DNA of 64,000 bases from Dastarcus helophoroides (lineage: Eukaryota; Arthropoda; Insecta; Coleoptera; Bothrideridae). Positions within the stretch are counted from its first letter, which is position 1. Each line of letters begins with the position of its first letter. Below the pieces are notes generated by a model. The model was not told the DNA's origin. It saw only the letters and a program-made list of their open reading frames with translations, and made no database searches. This document shows positions 32,047 to 45,239 of the stretch, piece after piece. The stretch is taken from NCBI GenBank assembly GCA_028583605.1, contig CM053329.1:2294001-2358000 (forward strand), given 5' to 3'. Both the position numbers and the translations under genes were made by a program.

Positions 32047-33260
32047 CTAGGATGTTCTTCGTCTACCAGGTCCACGCCTTCCATCAAATTTTCCCTGCAT
32101 GATCAAATGTAACATGTCATATACCTTCGGATGTCTCATGACATGGCCAAAATAAGACAGCTTTCGAATCTTCATTGTGTTTACAATTTCTTTATCCTTC
32201 TTCATCCTGTTCAGGACCTCTACGTTAGTGACATGGTCCATCCATGCATCTGTATGGTCACATTTCAAAAGCTTCAAGGTATCCTCTGTTAGGATCCATG
32301 ATTCCACTCCATATAAGACGACAGAAAAGACCTAACACCTGACCATTCTCATTCTAAGATGAATGTTTAGTTCATGTCCACATAGAATCTTTTTCATCCT
32401 TACAAAGGTAGCCCTAGCTTACTCAATTCTTGATTTTATTTCTATTGCGTTGTCCCAATTTTCGTTCAGAAGCTGTTTCAAATACTTTATTTTTTGTACC
32501 CTTTCTAATTTATTTGGACCAATCCAGAGTTACGCTCGTGGGTTCGGTTGCTTACTCACTACTATGAGTTTGGTCTTTTTAGTGTAAAGTGTAAGGCCAT
32601 ACTGCCTACATGAACTGACCACTTGATTAAGAATGCTTTGGAGTTGCTCAACACTATGTGCAATAAGAACAGAGTCATCTGCATATCTAATATTATTCAA
32701 TGTTATGCCGTTTCTCACTCCCTCTCTGGTATCCCCTCTTGAAATATTTTCTCCGAGTATAGGTTGAACAGAAGCGACGACAGAATGCAATCTTACCCTA
32801 CTCCCCTTTTGATCGAAATACATTCAGTTAAACTGTTTTCTGCTGTGAGATTTGCTTTTTCTTGCCAGTAAAGGTTAGCGATGAAACGTAGTTCTTTATC
32901 ATCTATTTTTGTTGTTTTCAATATTTTTATCATTTTCCCATGTTTTACCCTGTCAAACGCCTTTTCGAAATCAATAAAGCATATGAACACATCGAAATTC
33001 ACGTCTCCACATCTCTGGGTCAAAACTTGAATGCAAAACAAGGCTTCCCTTGTACCCAGGCATTTACGGGATCCAAATTGTGTATTTTCGATCGTGGGAT
33101 ATATTCGCTGATAAATTATCTTTAGAAACAATTTCAGAACATAACTCATTAGGTTTATTGTACGATGATCATTGCAGTTCTTTGCCTTTGCAGTTTTAGG
33201 GATTGGGATAAATGTCAACCTCAATCAATCAGATGGGATGTCTCGTCCATCAGTAAAGTT
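32047..33260 (-). pseudogene. Non-LTR retrotransposon reverse transcriptase (RTE/endonuclease-RT type), degenerate
   Basis: Minus-strand pieces in order: IPKTAKAKNCNDHRTINLMS (RT motif 1), TQFGSRKCLGTREALFC (motif 2), FICFIDFEKAFDRVKH (catalytic motif A with Asp), then past a stop ILSSLLFNLY (motif B), then YADDSVLIAHS (motif C, the YADD active site), GLTLYTKKTKL, and finally a C-terminal segment with KLSYFGHVMRHP and GRRGPGRRRTS. That tail is typical of insect endonuclease-RT elements of the RTE-like group. In-frame stops and shifts (for example near 32810) show it is dead; the endonuclease 5' part is missing. Confidence 0.85.
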
Positions 33261-34690
33261 TTCATTTATTTTTTATCACAAAGCAATAGAAAGAAAACCA
33301 TTCGTGATCTGGAGCGAAAAATGAAGAAAAGTATGCTTTGGCTTGCATGGCAACATAAATGGAAATTATCTTATATGTAGCTTTCTGGATCAATCACTCG
33401 ATCTGTCTACTGGTTCTGTACTATCCAACTGTTCAAAATATTTTAGATCAATTGGACAATTGATCAAATCGATTATAAAACAATAACAAATGATACCAAA
33501 TCTAACTCAAATGTTGTTGCTAAAAACAGGAGTTATTTTGCTCACAATTTGAAGTATATTAACCCCGAGATGACTGCAAAGAATTGTTACAACTCACAAT
33601 CATCGACTTCGGAGGAATTCCCGACGAAGGTAGTTCACTTAGGAGACCTGCCGACTTTCGCCGTGCTAGATGGATGGAAAAACCGTGTATTGCTTGAAAA
33701 TTTTCCTATTTAAACATCAGTTTAAACTAACAAAAAAGGAAAAGAAAACTGTGAGAGATATATTATGCATTTTTTGTCATGATGTACCTAAAATATTGGC
33801 TTCAAGCTTCTGCCGGATTTTTAGCACCGAAAAATGACTTACTGTTATTAAAAGACCTTACAGCCTTAGAATATAAACCAAAAACTGGCTGTAGAGCTGA
33901 AGAAAATACTGGGCTATTGTGGTACTTTTCGAAAGCGCTGATGTTTCTTGCATTTTCCGTCGAAGACCGTTTAGTTCAACATAAAATTGCTCTAAAAATC
34001 GAAGATAGAGGATTCAGAATTGAAAATAACTCATGTCAAATACGTCAACGAAAGAAACATTCGAGACCTCTTTACTAGAATTCCTTAAGATTGTTTCACA
34101 TACTGGGTATCTCGTCAAAGTGTTTGAATTAAAAGGTTAAAACTTGGAAGAGACACTGATTTTGAGACTGCAAAGAAAATCCTTCATTCTATTCCAGGGC
34201 AGATGTGGCTTTAAAGGATAAATATAATAAATTGATAACAACTAAGAGCAAAAGGAACATTTGCTTTTATTGGTAAATGAGGAAAAGAAGAAATATTCCA
34301 AAAAACTACTATTGTATCCTAGTTATGAATGATTTTAATATTTAGATGCATCTTTATTTGTAATTGTAACAATAATTTTGGATGCTAGATTTTTACTTGA
34401 TAAATAAAAGTTGCCAATTACTATTAGTGATTTGTTTTTTTATTAAATATGAAACCTTCGGAGCGACCCTTAAAGATTACTCAAAACATCTGAAAAAAAT
34501 AGTGAAATAGTTCCTCAAGGTAGATAATCAAATGAAATGGTGTCTTGTCAAAAAAAAAAGATTTTTTTTTACCCAAATAAGGACCACTCCAATGATTACT
34601 AAAATTTAATTTTAAAGAGTGAAAATGCATTTATAGAATTAAGGGGGAAAATAAAACATTTTCATTATTTTTTATTATTCAAACAAAAAT
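33261..34690. other. Intergenic region without recognised content
   Basis: AT-rich sequence with a 99-codon open frame at 33779-34078 on the plus strand that I do not recognise; it has no splice or family support. It lies between the RT remnant and the 3' end of the RPP30 gene. Confidence 0.35.
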
Positions 34691-34696
34691 AATTCT

Positions 34697-34702
34697 TTTA
34701 TT
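34697..34702 (-). terminator. Poly(A) signal AATAAA of RPP30
   Basis: AATAAA on the minus strand, just beyond the RPP30 stop codon (34725-34727). It is the nearest canonical hexamer in the right orientation. Confidence 0.6.
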
Positions 34703-34724
34703 TTAAAATGATATACTATACAAT

Positions 34725-37700
34725 TCACTGTTTGCTTTTTTTTTGAGAAGGCTGATCCATGTCCATTTCTTCATCACTTGAGTCCAGAGCGATTACAGAT
34801 GCATCTTGATTTAAAGGTTCATCCACATTTTCTACATAAATAACAGCTTTGCCTCTATTTCTTCCCACTGCAGAAAAATATCCACTTTAGAAATTAAAAG
34901 ATAATTCGAAAACATTTATAATAAAATGGTTTAATACAAATTTTAATACATCACGTCTTTGTGTACCTTGGCAATACAGGTGTCCCAAAATTCCTGGAAC
35001 ATAAACCTCTACGTATCCTAGATATCAGAATAAGTCAACTGAACTTATTGTCAAATACATTAAATACTAAATTTACTCTTTGCCCGTGAGAGGAGTTTAA
35101 AGTCTATTCAAAACTCACATTCTTCTGCGCCGTTTAGAAACGCGTAAATGAATTTTAATGACATTTGCCACTGCTTTCAATAACCACAGAATCAAAAGAA
35201 TATCAAAGAGGGGTTTAAATTGAACCCCCTTACTTTCTGGTAAATTTGTTTAGTTTTTGAGCATGATGATAGCATTTTAAGATTTTTGTTTAGTGGGAAA
35301 ACTTATTCATTATCTTCATTTTATGACTCCTGGTTTCGCATAAAATTAAAGAAAAAAAAATCTTTTTACTTTGCTGAGATACTCAAAACTGATATTACTT
35401 TTTAGTGCATTGAACAATTATTAAAATCTCATTATTAACAGGTACGTGAGACTATTATGAATTTGTTTCCTGTCAACATTATCTTCTTTTTTTTAGTGCC
35501 AGCGGCATCAAAAAATATAAAAATTGAAATTAAGTTAATTTAATTTAAAAAGAAAGTAAACATTTCGAAAAACATGACATTTTTAATTCAGAGTAAGTCG
35601 AAATAATCAAGATTTTGAAAAGAGAAGAAATGTTTAGCAAAATTTCCAATTGAAATTACCAGAGAACTCAAGAAAGAAGAACTTTTAAAAAATATCAGTA
35701 TCTCTGACAAAGTTAAAATTTTGCGTTTCAACCAAAAAAAAATATCAGAATTTTAGGAAAAAGTTCATACTTCGAAAAATACATAAATATCTCTAAACAA
35801 GTCAAATTTTTGAAAAAAAAAATTGAATGTTCATTTTTTTTCGAATTTACACGCAATATTTCAAATAAAAAATTAAATTCCACAAACAAAATAAACATTT
35901 ATCGAAATTCATTTTGGATTGTCGGAAAAAATAGAAAACTAAAAATTGAAAACGTAGGCTCGAAATTTTGAAGAAAAGATCAAAATTTCGAAGTTAACAG
36001 ACAAGATATTAAAAAAAAAGTAGAAAGTTTTAAAAAAGGTCAAAATGTCCAATTTAAAATCGAAACTTTCAAAAAAAAAGTAAAACTCGTAAGTCTAAAC
36101 ACAAAAATTATAGAAAAAAAACTATTGGTTATTATGTGTTATTTATTTCCTTCAATCAAGGTTTTGACAAAAACCAAAATCCCCAAAATTTCCGAAAAAA
36201 TAATATTTTATAAAAAGTTTACAGAAATAAAAATTGTGAGAAAAAAATTTCGATTATAAAGTTGTAATTTAGAATTTAAAGAAAACATTTTTGACAAAAA
36301 ATTAAAAATTGTAAGTTTACACTTCTTGGGACATAAATATCGTTAATTATGTCGTATTAACGAAGTTTTTATTTAAAATAAAAAGTCAAAATTTTTAAAG
36401 AAACCTCAAAAGTCGTAAAAAAATTACTTGAGCAATTTATGTATTTATTATTTATATAAGAAGATATATTATTCCTGAAGTAAAAGCTCATTATGTATAT
36501 GTGTTAAGTATCAAAATTTTAGTATAAGTAAATCGCGACACATTTTTGAGAAAAATAGTCGATCACATATGTAATTAAATTGGCCACCCCTGCGCAATAG
36601 ACCAAATTAAATTTTTTTTATTTATGTATAAATTTGAGATTGTTTCGAAATTTTCTTGTTACAATTGAAAAAAAAAAAGGTCTATTTTCAAATATACACT
36701 TTTTTCTACAATCAATGGTAATATTTATGGAACTGCTGGCTGTCTGAATAATATCTCAGCTCAAGAGAATTCATTCGCACTTCGCAATGAGTCGATGACT
36801 AACATAGTGCCTCGGATCACGCTGAACTGTTCGATTGCATTGGGTGCAATTTAATAAACCTGTACTAACTACGAAAATATTCATCTAAATGAAATAATCT
36901 AAGAGACAAATTTGATCTGCATTCTACCCTTCGGCTAAATTGAGTTTTTTATTTGAGAAAAAGTAATACTATATGACTCAAAAAGCCTTGGAATGCAAGC
37001 ACCTATTTTTCCTTAAACTATTTTCCCCAACTATTACGATATTGAAAAACCTGCAGTTTTCCGATAATTATATTCTATGATACAATATCTATGAACCCTA
37101 TTAAAATTTAAATTTTATCTTGAGAAACCTAGGAGATCAGGGAGGAACGGTCATTTTTTACATATTTTGGGCTGCATCTTTAAAACCATTGGATAAATCA
37201 TTATAAAAAAATATTTTAGGATCTTTAGAGGAAGTTCTTTCAAACGATACCTCATATGATATACAGGATGGGTCAGAAAGAATGGGCCAACGTGAAACTG
37301 GAGATGCTACATACTAAAATATTACGGTTAAGCTTAACAAGCCTAATACCAATTTCGCTGGTTTAAGAGATACAGGCTGCTCAAAATTTAAATTTTATTC
37401 TGAAATTTCTTAATAACTGAGAAAGTTTTCAGCCTATAAATTTAATATTTGGGAATTTTATGTTTTTCGGTGTGAGATTTACGAATTTTAGGTTTATTTT
37501 GACCCTACCCCTAGAGGGCGCTAGTTTCACATTATTATTCAAGTAAATTAAAACATATTTTTTAATCTGTAGAGTTATGCTTAAAACAAGTAGATATTAC
37601 GAAAAAACAATCAATTCTACAAAGAAAATGTACTCATGTTTGGGTGCCCTAAATCTATTGGTTTTTGAGTTATTTGCATTTAAAAGGTCCAATGCAATTT

Positions 37701-40700
37701 ATTATGATTTTTTTACTCTTAAAATAGGCAAAAATAGGGGGAAGCAATCAAAGCAACAGTAAATAATAATTAAAATTATTGGTACTAGAAACAAAGATAA
37801 ACTTTAAATCCGATGTTGGAAGTTTTCTACCAGCTACTTCAATAAATTTTAAATGTCACTTTCTTAAATGTCTAAATCAAAATTTCCCCCTATTATTTTT
37901 AAATGTCTCAACCCCCTTTTTTCTAATCGTTGGTTGGCGGTATTTGTCTGGGTCACAATGCTGTGCAAAATTTCAAATTCCTGCGTTACATAGTTTGTAA
38001 GAAAAACCTCTTTGTGACAGACGGACATGAGAGTGTGATTATAAGGTTTCCGTTTTTTCCTCTTAAGGTACGGAACCCTAAAAATGGAAAGGAAAAAAAA
38101 AAAGATCAGAGTTGAGTATTTGCATACTACTTTCAAAGAATTATATGGAAAATAATAATGTAAATAATATAATAGATTTGTTGCTTATTATTTAGTGATA
38201 TCTCGCTCTGGCTAATCTGTCTTTTAATGGTAGCTGGTGAGTGATAACTAGGTCGTATTTGGCAAGAATTAACGGTTTTCTACGGTTAAAGATGGTGACG
38301 GATCGTTTATTTACTAAGTACATAGCAATGTACGTAGTAAACGGCTAAATGGTTACCCAAAATTACCCCTTACTCGACAATAAGAATGTAACAAAATTAT
38401 TTATTTTCTGTAAGAACTGACGTACATACACATTTTTTTTATTGCTAACTAGACTAATATAATTAAAAGAATATTGATAGTTTTCGAGTCTTTGACAATA
38501 AGCGTTCATCATTTGTAGCACCATGTTAGTTTTATGGATTAATTTACTTCTTCTTTAAATAGGCCAAATATTTTCTTTCCATTTTCTGTCTTTATTAAGT
38601 CCTTCGATTATGTAGTTAAAATTAATGACATATGACTGAGATATTATGTATATCAATAATGGGGCGTTTGCTGTAGTAGACTCAATTGGTGCTATTGACA
38701 AGGTTCACAACAGTGATATAAGAATTTATATGGTAGCTTATTATCTTATCTTACTAACCTGATCTAATATAAACTTGTAGAGGAAAATGTGAAACTGCGT
38801 TCTTGGCTTCTTGTTCATTCAAGCCAAAAATTAAACCTCTGCGTCTATTAAGGAATATATATTATTTACATGTAAATGTGTCGACCCCAATTACTCTTAT
38901 CATGTTTTCTAAAAACCAAGCCAAATTTAAAGAAAGTGTACCTAATATTTACAAAACTGAAATGTCCAAGTTATTTTCTTTAAAGTAGAAGCTGAGCTAT
39001 TTACATAAACAAATACTGATAGCAATCTTATGGGTTTTCAACTGGTGCCATATTTATGAAACCAAGTTTAAAGTTTTTTAGGGCAAACTTAAATTGCACA
39101 GTACACAAATTGACAAAACCTTTTAAACAGTTCACTGAATTTAAAATCTACTTGAAGAAAAACCTACAATCATCAAAATTGTATTATTAAAAAGGATACA
39201 AATTAATGACATCATATGGGCTTCTTACAAATATGGAACTTGATGCACCACTTGATAAAATAATATTCTTCGACTTGCCGAACGTGTGATACAGATGAGA
39301 CAGATGAATTAAATTTTTTCTCTTAGTGTAATCTTCTATAGCCGGACTGTACAGTATCTCTAAATGATATCCTCTATCACACAACTGTCTATACATTTTT
39401 CTGTTACATTTTAGTGGAGTCTTCGCCTCGGGGTCAACAGTTAGTATATCCGCTTCAAAATTGTTACAAACATGCTAGAAATAAAAAAAAATGTTATGTT
39501 TTTTTAAAATGATTTCTTATCCAAATAAATCCTAACGCTTTATAAAACATTAAATATTACATATAAGTATTTAATTTACAATGGAATGAAGAGGTATCAT
39601 ATGATGCTATGCAATAATATATTTGTTGCATTAATACTGTCCGATATAAATGTGATGGTGAGCGGAAGGAGTGCGCCTTCATTCAGATTGATAAGTGACC
39701 ACCTTCTATGCATTCAATTGAGGCATCAATTATATTTGAATAGAAAGTGACGTTTATGGTTGCGCAAAATGTCCCCCAATGCTCGCGATCACATAATTTT
39801 ATTAAATAAAGTTATTTAAAATTAAAATTCTTATTACTATTTTATTGAGTATTCTAGTGCCTATTCAGCAGTTCTAGAAAATGTCCTATTTTTTACAATT
39901 TTAACTTTAATACCAATTCTATAACTATTCTACGCGTATATCAAAAAAGAATGTTTCTTTAGGCCAATGTTTAAATTTTTTAAATTTAATCAAAATAATT
40001 TCTGATCCAATTATAATGCACGAAAAGTATGCTTAAGAAGTTAAATACTGATAAAGCAACTGGTATATGGCTGTACATTTATCTAAAAATAACCTAACAA
40101 ACAAACTGGTACAAAAGAATATAATCTAAAAAATATGAACAAAAGTATAAAATAAATCTACTTATTTTCTAAATCTAAAACATACCAAAAAAGCTTGTTG
40201 AGTTGTTGGAAGCGCAGCTAATATTTGATACTTCTTAAAATTTGAAGACTTTGACTGCAAAAAATAAAGTAGTGTTAACATATGCATATTAGGAAAACTT
40301 ATCAACTTAATAAAGCTCTAAACACTGAATAACAAACAACGCATGGGTTTAGATTAGGAGCACGAATTTTTAACAGGAGTTTATTATACAGGATGATTGA
40401 AAATTCAGGGTACATATTTAAGAGCGCATTTTTGCGGCCAAAATAAGACTTTTTTGAAAAAAAAATTGAATTATAAGAGGAAGTCGAAATTTTGAGAAAC
40501 AGACCAATTTTAAAAAACTAGGTGAAACATGGCTAAACTTCGAGAAAAAAAAAAGACAAATATGGAAGAAATCTTCAGATTTTAAGAAATATTACGGAAT
40601 TTAACCGGAATGTTTTACATTTGAAGAAAAAAGTTGAACTTTAGAAAGCTGTTGAGTTTTCGAAAAAAAGTTGACATTTTGAGGAATAAGCCGAATTTTA

Positions 40701-43084
40701 ATATATTGATATTTCTCAGAGAAATTTCAAGAAAAAAACCAATTTTAAGAATAAAATTGAATTTGTCAGAGAACGGGAGAAAACGAAGATGTTTGGGAAA
40801 AAAGTCAAAAATTTCGATGAAAAGACCAAATTCGAGAAAAAAGTTGAAACATGCGGAAACCTAGCATTATCAATTTTAAGATAAAAATCAAAATTTCGAG
40901 AAGGAGAATCTTGAAAAGTCGGCAGAAGGTTGTGTTGAATAAATAAATAAATAAAAGTGTCAGACAATCCAAATTTTGGAAAAATGGTGACATTGAAAAA
41001 TGCGAACTCTAAAAAGAAAGTCGAAAATTCGAAGCGAAATTAAGAAATCTGGAAACGGAAAACCTTCAAAAATTTGAATATTTAGGACATAACTCGAAAT
41101 TCGAAAAAAAAAAATCAAACTCAAAAAATGTCGATGTTTCCTGCAGAAAATTACATTTTAAGGAAAAACAAGAAAAAAAAATATATAATTTGAGAATAAA
41201 TTCAAACTTTTGAGAAAAAGACTAACTTATAAATAACTCGAACAGAAAGACAATATTCGAGAAATAATTTGTAATGTTCAGAAACATAAGACTGATGTTG
41301 AAATAAAATTCCAACTTCCTTGAAGAAGTCGACGAAATAACTCGAAATTTGTATTTAGAAAAAAAGACAAAATTAAGGACACAGTCAAAATTTCAAGAAA
41401 GGATCGACATTTGGATAAAAACGTCGACTTGCGAGAAAAAATCGAAATTTAGACAAAGTTCGAGTAAAGACAATGTTAAAAATAAAGTCGACTTTTGGAA
41501 TAATCAAATAACTTTTATTAAAGGATTCAAATTTCTAGAAAAATTTGCAAAACAAATCGAAACTTCCAGAATGTCAAATTTTATTTTAATTTTTCAGAAA
41601 AAAATGAATTTGGCAGTAATGGCAGAAACAAAAAGTCACATTTAGAAAACAAATCGTAATTTGAAATAAGTTGAGATTTCCCAGAGCAAGAAAAATTTTG
41701 TGCAAAAAGACAAATTTTGTGAAAAAGTCGAAGTTTCGAAAAAAATCTAAAACTTGGAGAAAATTATTACAATTGAAATTTGGCTTTATTGTAAGATTTT
41801 TGAAGTCTTTTCCTTTCCTTTTCTTACTTACGAATATCATGTTATGTAATGGAATTTGTGTCCATTAACTATATGTGTGGCTGACCAATGACTATAAGTT
41901 GAATGTTGGAACCTTCGGATGAATAAATATGGTAAAAAATGAAATTCACAGGCCACAAAGAAATCATCTGTTGTTCACAAATACTTAAATGCAAATTACA
42001 TAAACTAAAAGGAATTATTAATTCAAAAAACGTCATAATATTAAATCAACCTATTATCAACATTCTTATTGCTAAGGAACAGGAAATAGTTTTATGAAAT
42101 TATTTCCAACATTGAAAGTGTTCACATCTACCTTACCATACTGATGAGGCCAGGGTCAGCCATGGTTGTGAATATTTTCAACTTGTAGAATGTTTAACTG
42201 TTTCATTACAAAACATTTAATTAAAATAATTGTAATTTGTGTCTCAAATTGTTTAAGAACTAATTTACATTTGATAAAAAAGTAGTAGTAAGCATCGATA
42301 CTGTTGACGTTTTTCATGTAACCTCATTGATGTTAAAAAATGATGAATTGATTTTTCATAATTTTCATTTGCATCTTTAGTTCTTACGTATTAAAATAAC
42401 GTAAACTAATTTTAACCCAAATCATGTCTAATTATAAAACAATACTCACCACTTTGTATATTGCTTCAGAAGTAGAAAAACAAATTGTCAGTCTATTTAA
42501 TATCATCAGGTCTTGACACTCCTAAAAAAAAGTTTAGTAAAATATGTTCACACTCCATTTTATTTTATTCACATGAAATACTAAATGGTCATAAAATAGA
42601 AAACAAATCAGTGAATATAAAAAAATACATAGCGGATGATATCAAGTCAAATATCAAAGATATAATTAAAATATAACATATGGAACTCACTTTTGGAATA
42701 TTAAATTTAAGAGGTGACGGTACTATGTCATTGTTTTCTCTAGGTTCCCCCTTTTTCTTCTTTTTCTTATTGTCAATTTGATTATCATATATTGTTTGAT
42801 TAATAGCAATCGTTCTGTAACCCACTGTAAAAAAAATAAATCATTTTGATCAAAGTAGGACATTCTATATTAAAGATAACTAGGAATGTAAATGGTGAAT
42901 CGAAGTATTTGTACATTATGATGCATATCATATAATTTGCATTAAATATTAATAAATTTGTATTTAATATTTAGAAAATTTATTACTTACAGTCATAAAT
43001 TTCTTTTAATACATTCTCCGGTTGACAATTGACAAAACATGTTTCCTGTATACATAAATCAAAAAAACCTTTTGCGCTTATCAT
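34725..43084 (-). CDS. RPP30: Ribonuclease P/MRP protein subunit p30
   Basis: Seven exons join in phase: 43084-42991, 42824-42691, 42521-42450, 40254-40186, 39474-39200, 38844-38759 and 34867-34725. They total 873 nt, encoding 290 residues plus TGA. All introns are GT/AG. Diagnostic segments are MISAKGFFDLC (start), LGYRTIAINQTIYD, NRLTICFS, YQILAALPTTQQAF, FEADILTVD, the strongest block HLEILYSPAIEDYTKR with NIILSSGASS and RSPYDVINL, then RGLIFGLNEQEAKNAV. The last block spans a splice. The tail is acidic then basic (DSSDEEMDMDQPSQKKSKQ), as in the poorly conserved C-terminus of animal p30. Human RPP30 is 268 residues, so length fits. The protein is a TIM-barrel-like nuclear subunit of RNase P and RNase MRP, acting in tRNA 5' processing and rRNA maturation. 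An AATAAA lies 22 bp past the stop. Confidence 0.93.
34868..38758. other. RPP30 intron 6 with low-complexity DNA and repeat scraps
   Basis: A 3.9-kb intron. About 35480-36420 is A-rich GAAATTTT-type low-complexity DNA. About 37260-37560 contains GGATGGGTCAGAAAGAATGG and a block that looks like part of a dispersed element. About 37985-38090 contains GACAGACGGACATGAGAGTG followed by GGTACGGAACCCTAAAAA, a phrase common in insect interspersed repeats. No gene is visible. Confidence 0.5.
37985..38090 (+). repeat. Insect interspersed-repeat tail (ACAGACGGACA ... TACGGAACCCTAAAA)
   Basis: GTGACAGACGGACATGAGAG is followed by TAAGGTTTCCGTTTTTTCCT and GGTACGGAACCCTAAAAA. The two GGTTCCGT/ACGGAACC parts form a short inverted repeat. 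This combination is widespread in insect genomes; the parent element is not determined here. Confidence 0.5.
40255..42449. repeat. RPP30 intron 3, largely A-rich low-complexity DNA
   Basis: About 40430-41800 is the same GTCGAAATTTT/GAAAAA type of low-complexity sequence seen in the KMT2C/D introns. The remainder (41870-42449) is ordinary AT-rich DNA. It is the longest of the upstream RPP30 introns. Confidence 0.6.
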
Positions 43085-43600
43085 TTTTTATTTTGGTTTG
43101 TGGAGAATAAAGGTTTATTAATTTTTATCATAAACATTTAAATTAAATGTTATTTGGAGGTTAAAGTGAGGTTAATGTCACAAAACCTATTAATGTCATA
43201 GACAATGTTAGAAGCTAATTAAATGGAAGATTGAAAGCTAGTTTCACACTCAAAAATTATGTGTTGCCTAAATTTAATAGGTGGTTTCAGTATATCTATT
43301 TGGGTGGAATGAAAAAAAAATTATATTCATATAGTATACTCGCAAAAGCTGCGTATTAGGCACAATAAGCAAAAGTTTATATTTAAAGGTGGCCCCGATA
43401 GGACAAAGTTTTGAAAACAAATTTGAAATTTATTAATGTTCGATAGAGCAAACTTAAATGCTTCACTTTATAAAAAATCGTAGAAATTGTTTTTCTTTTG
43501 TTTCTAAGTAATAAGTAATTATAATGTTATTCAATTATGTTGGTAGTAAAAATGTTTAAGGATTTAATTATTAGGTTCTATGTTTGTTGTTTACAGTAAA
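43085..43600. promoter_or_regulatory. Upstream region of RPP30
   Basis: The stretch just upstream of the RPP30 ATG (43082-43084 on the + strand) should hold its 5' UTR and promoter. No TATA box or other element could be assigned. Beyond about 43550 transposon-like sequence starts. Confidence 0.35.
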
Positions 43601-43602
43601 AA

Positions 43603-43978
43603 TGACTCAAGTTACAACTCGTCAAATGACAAACTGTCCCTTTTTGGCACACCCGAAACATTACCCTCTTCTCAATTACTGACTTACTTTGATGTTATGA
43701 AATACTATACATAAGTTAAAGCCAGAAAAATCATTTAAAGAACCGACTGTTCAAGAAATCTCAGAAAGAGTTGCATCTCTGGTTTTAGACATATGGCATT
43801 AATACTCGCTTCCAACAGTACGTTTAAAAAAACTATTACAATTTATTAGAACTGACAGAAATGGTGTCATTTCATTGGAAATAGCTACAAAATTATGGAA
43901 AACGTTCCTGTTCTCATTCTCAAGTTGACAATGAAACATTATTAGCAGCAGCAACAGCAGCAGCAACAGCAGCAGTAA

Positions 43979-44010
<32 letters not shown>

Positions 44011-44420
44011 GCGACAGCAACAGCAGCAGCAGCAGCTTTTCTGATAATTCATTTTTAATGTTGCTGAGCCGCCTCCTAAACAGATGCGCATAAAACTTCC
44101 ATCTTTGGCTCTTGCCTGCGATCGTACTGGAGTTTCTGATAGCCGCTCTTTAGCTTCTACTATCCTGAAAGACGTTGGCACTATTACATCACGTCACTAA
44201 AGTAGTCTGATAGATCTTCGTAGGTTCGACGGAAAAGAGCAAGTAAAAGGTCTGCTTTACAAGACCTGAGCCGCAATCAACAAGTGTCTGGTCTTTACTT
44301 TGATGGTAGAAAAGACAAAACTTTGGTAACAGTCAAGAAAAGAGATAAATGGTATAGAAAACTACAAATAGAAGATCATTACGTCATTGTGTCTGAACTA
44401 GGGAACGTTTTCTTTGGTCA
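43603..44420 (+). pseudogene. Remnant of an unidentified repeated gene family containing a CAG tract
   Basis: Broken plus-strand frames give FKEPTVQEISERVASLVLDI, then after the CAG tract KLPSLALACDRTGVSDRSLA, then GLYFDGRKDKTLVTVKKRDK with a following FGHITV. I recall this arrangement (P.LA.ACDR.GVSDR followed by GLYFDGRKD.TL) from uncharacterised, multicopy proteins of aphids and other invertebrates that are probably transposon products, but the superfamily is unknown to me. Numerous stops interrupt it. The CAG tract sits where a low-complexity linker would lie. Confidence 0.4.
43944..44036 (+). repeat. CAG/CAA trinucleotide repeat, about 93 bp
   Basis: Imperfect (CAG)n with interspersed CAA, GTA and CGA triplets. 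It creates long Leu-, Cys- or Ser-rich open frames in several phases that are not genes. Confidence 0.95.
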
Positions 44421-45239
44421 TATCACGGTGCACCAGTGGCGGCTAGTGCTAAGGTTTGCAGGTTTGCGCAATCTCCAAAAAATCGCTGGGATAAAAAAGA
44501 AAGTAAATTGTTCTTTATGTTGTTTATTTTATTTATTGATAACAGATTTATCGCTACCAACCATACTGCTGAATATTGCGGATTCCGCCTATTCGTAAGC
44601 GTTTGATGACATATTGGGTCCACGGTTTGCAAAGTTTGCAGGCTAGACTGCAAACTTTGCTTTACACATATGTACCTGCGCCTTAACTCATATTTTGTTC
44701 GCTTAAAATACTTGCCCATAAGCAAGCATTAGGTTGCACTTATGGGTGCAAACCAAATATCGATTCGCTATTATAATCTATCATCGGGCAATGTTCCGAG
44801 TCTTGAAACACAAATAAAAATGAATTCAGTGCAAAGTTTCATTGCACAGCCATTCTGTAACCGATCTGTGTCGAAAAAACTGGAAATTAAGCGACGTGGA
44901 TGACCTATTCCAGACTTAAATATTGTGCAGACGGTGTTTTGTAAAAAGTGAAGTTTTAACAGAAGTAGTTCGCGAAGCTAAAGAAGTACCTATGCGACAT
45001 TGTTATCTGCTAAACTAAAAAACGATTCAGCTTCACTGGCCTTTTAATTGCAGCAACCTTATTTTTTTCTGAAAAGTTTAACCAACATAGAATCACTTTT
45101 CCTGAAAAGAATTTTAAAGAAACCGTCAAGGTTCATCCATTTTTTAATTTACAAAAACTAAGAACTAAACTAACCCTAATTTACGAAACAGAAAAGTTTA
45201 AATCGGCTTTTGGTTTACTTGTACTCTTAGATAATATAA

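Noticed and set aside
33779..34078. 99-codon plus-strand frame as a gene
   Set aside because: No recognisable domain, no splice or promoter support, flanked by transposon debris; noted only as unexplained.
39187..39396. Isolated 69-residue p30-like ORF as a pseudogene
   Set aside because: Upstream and downstream exons with matching phase were found, showing a complete gene.
43799..44181. Long poly-Leu and poly-Cys open frames
   Set aside because: Products of reading the CAG tract on the opposite strand.
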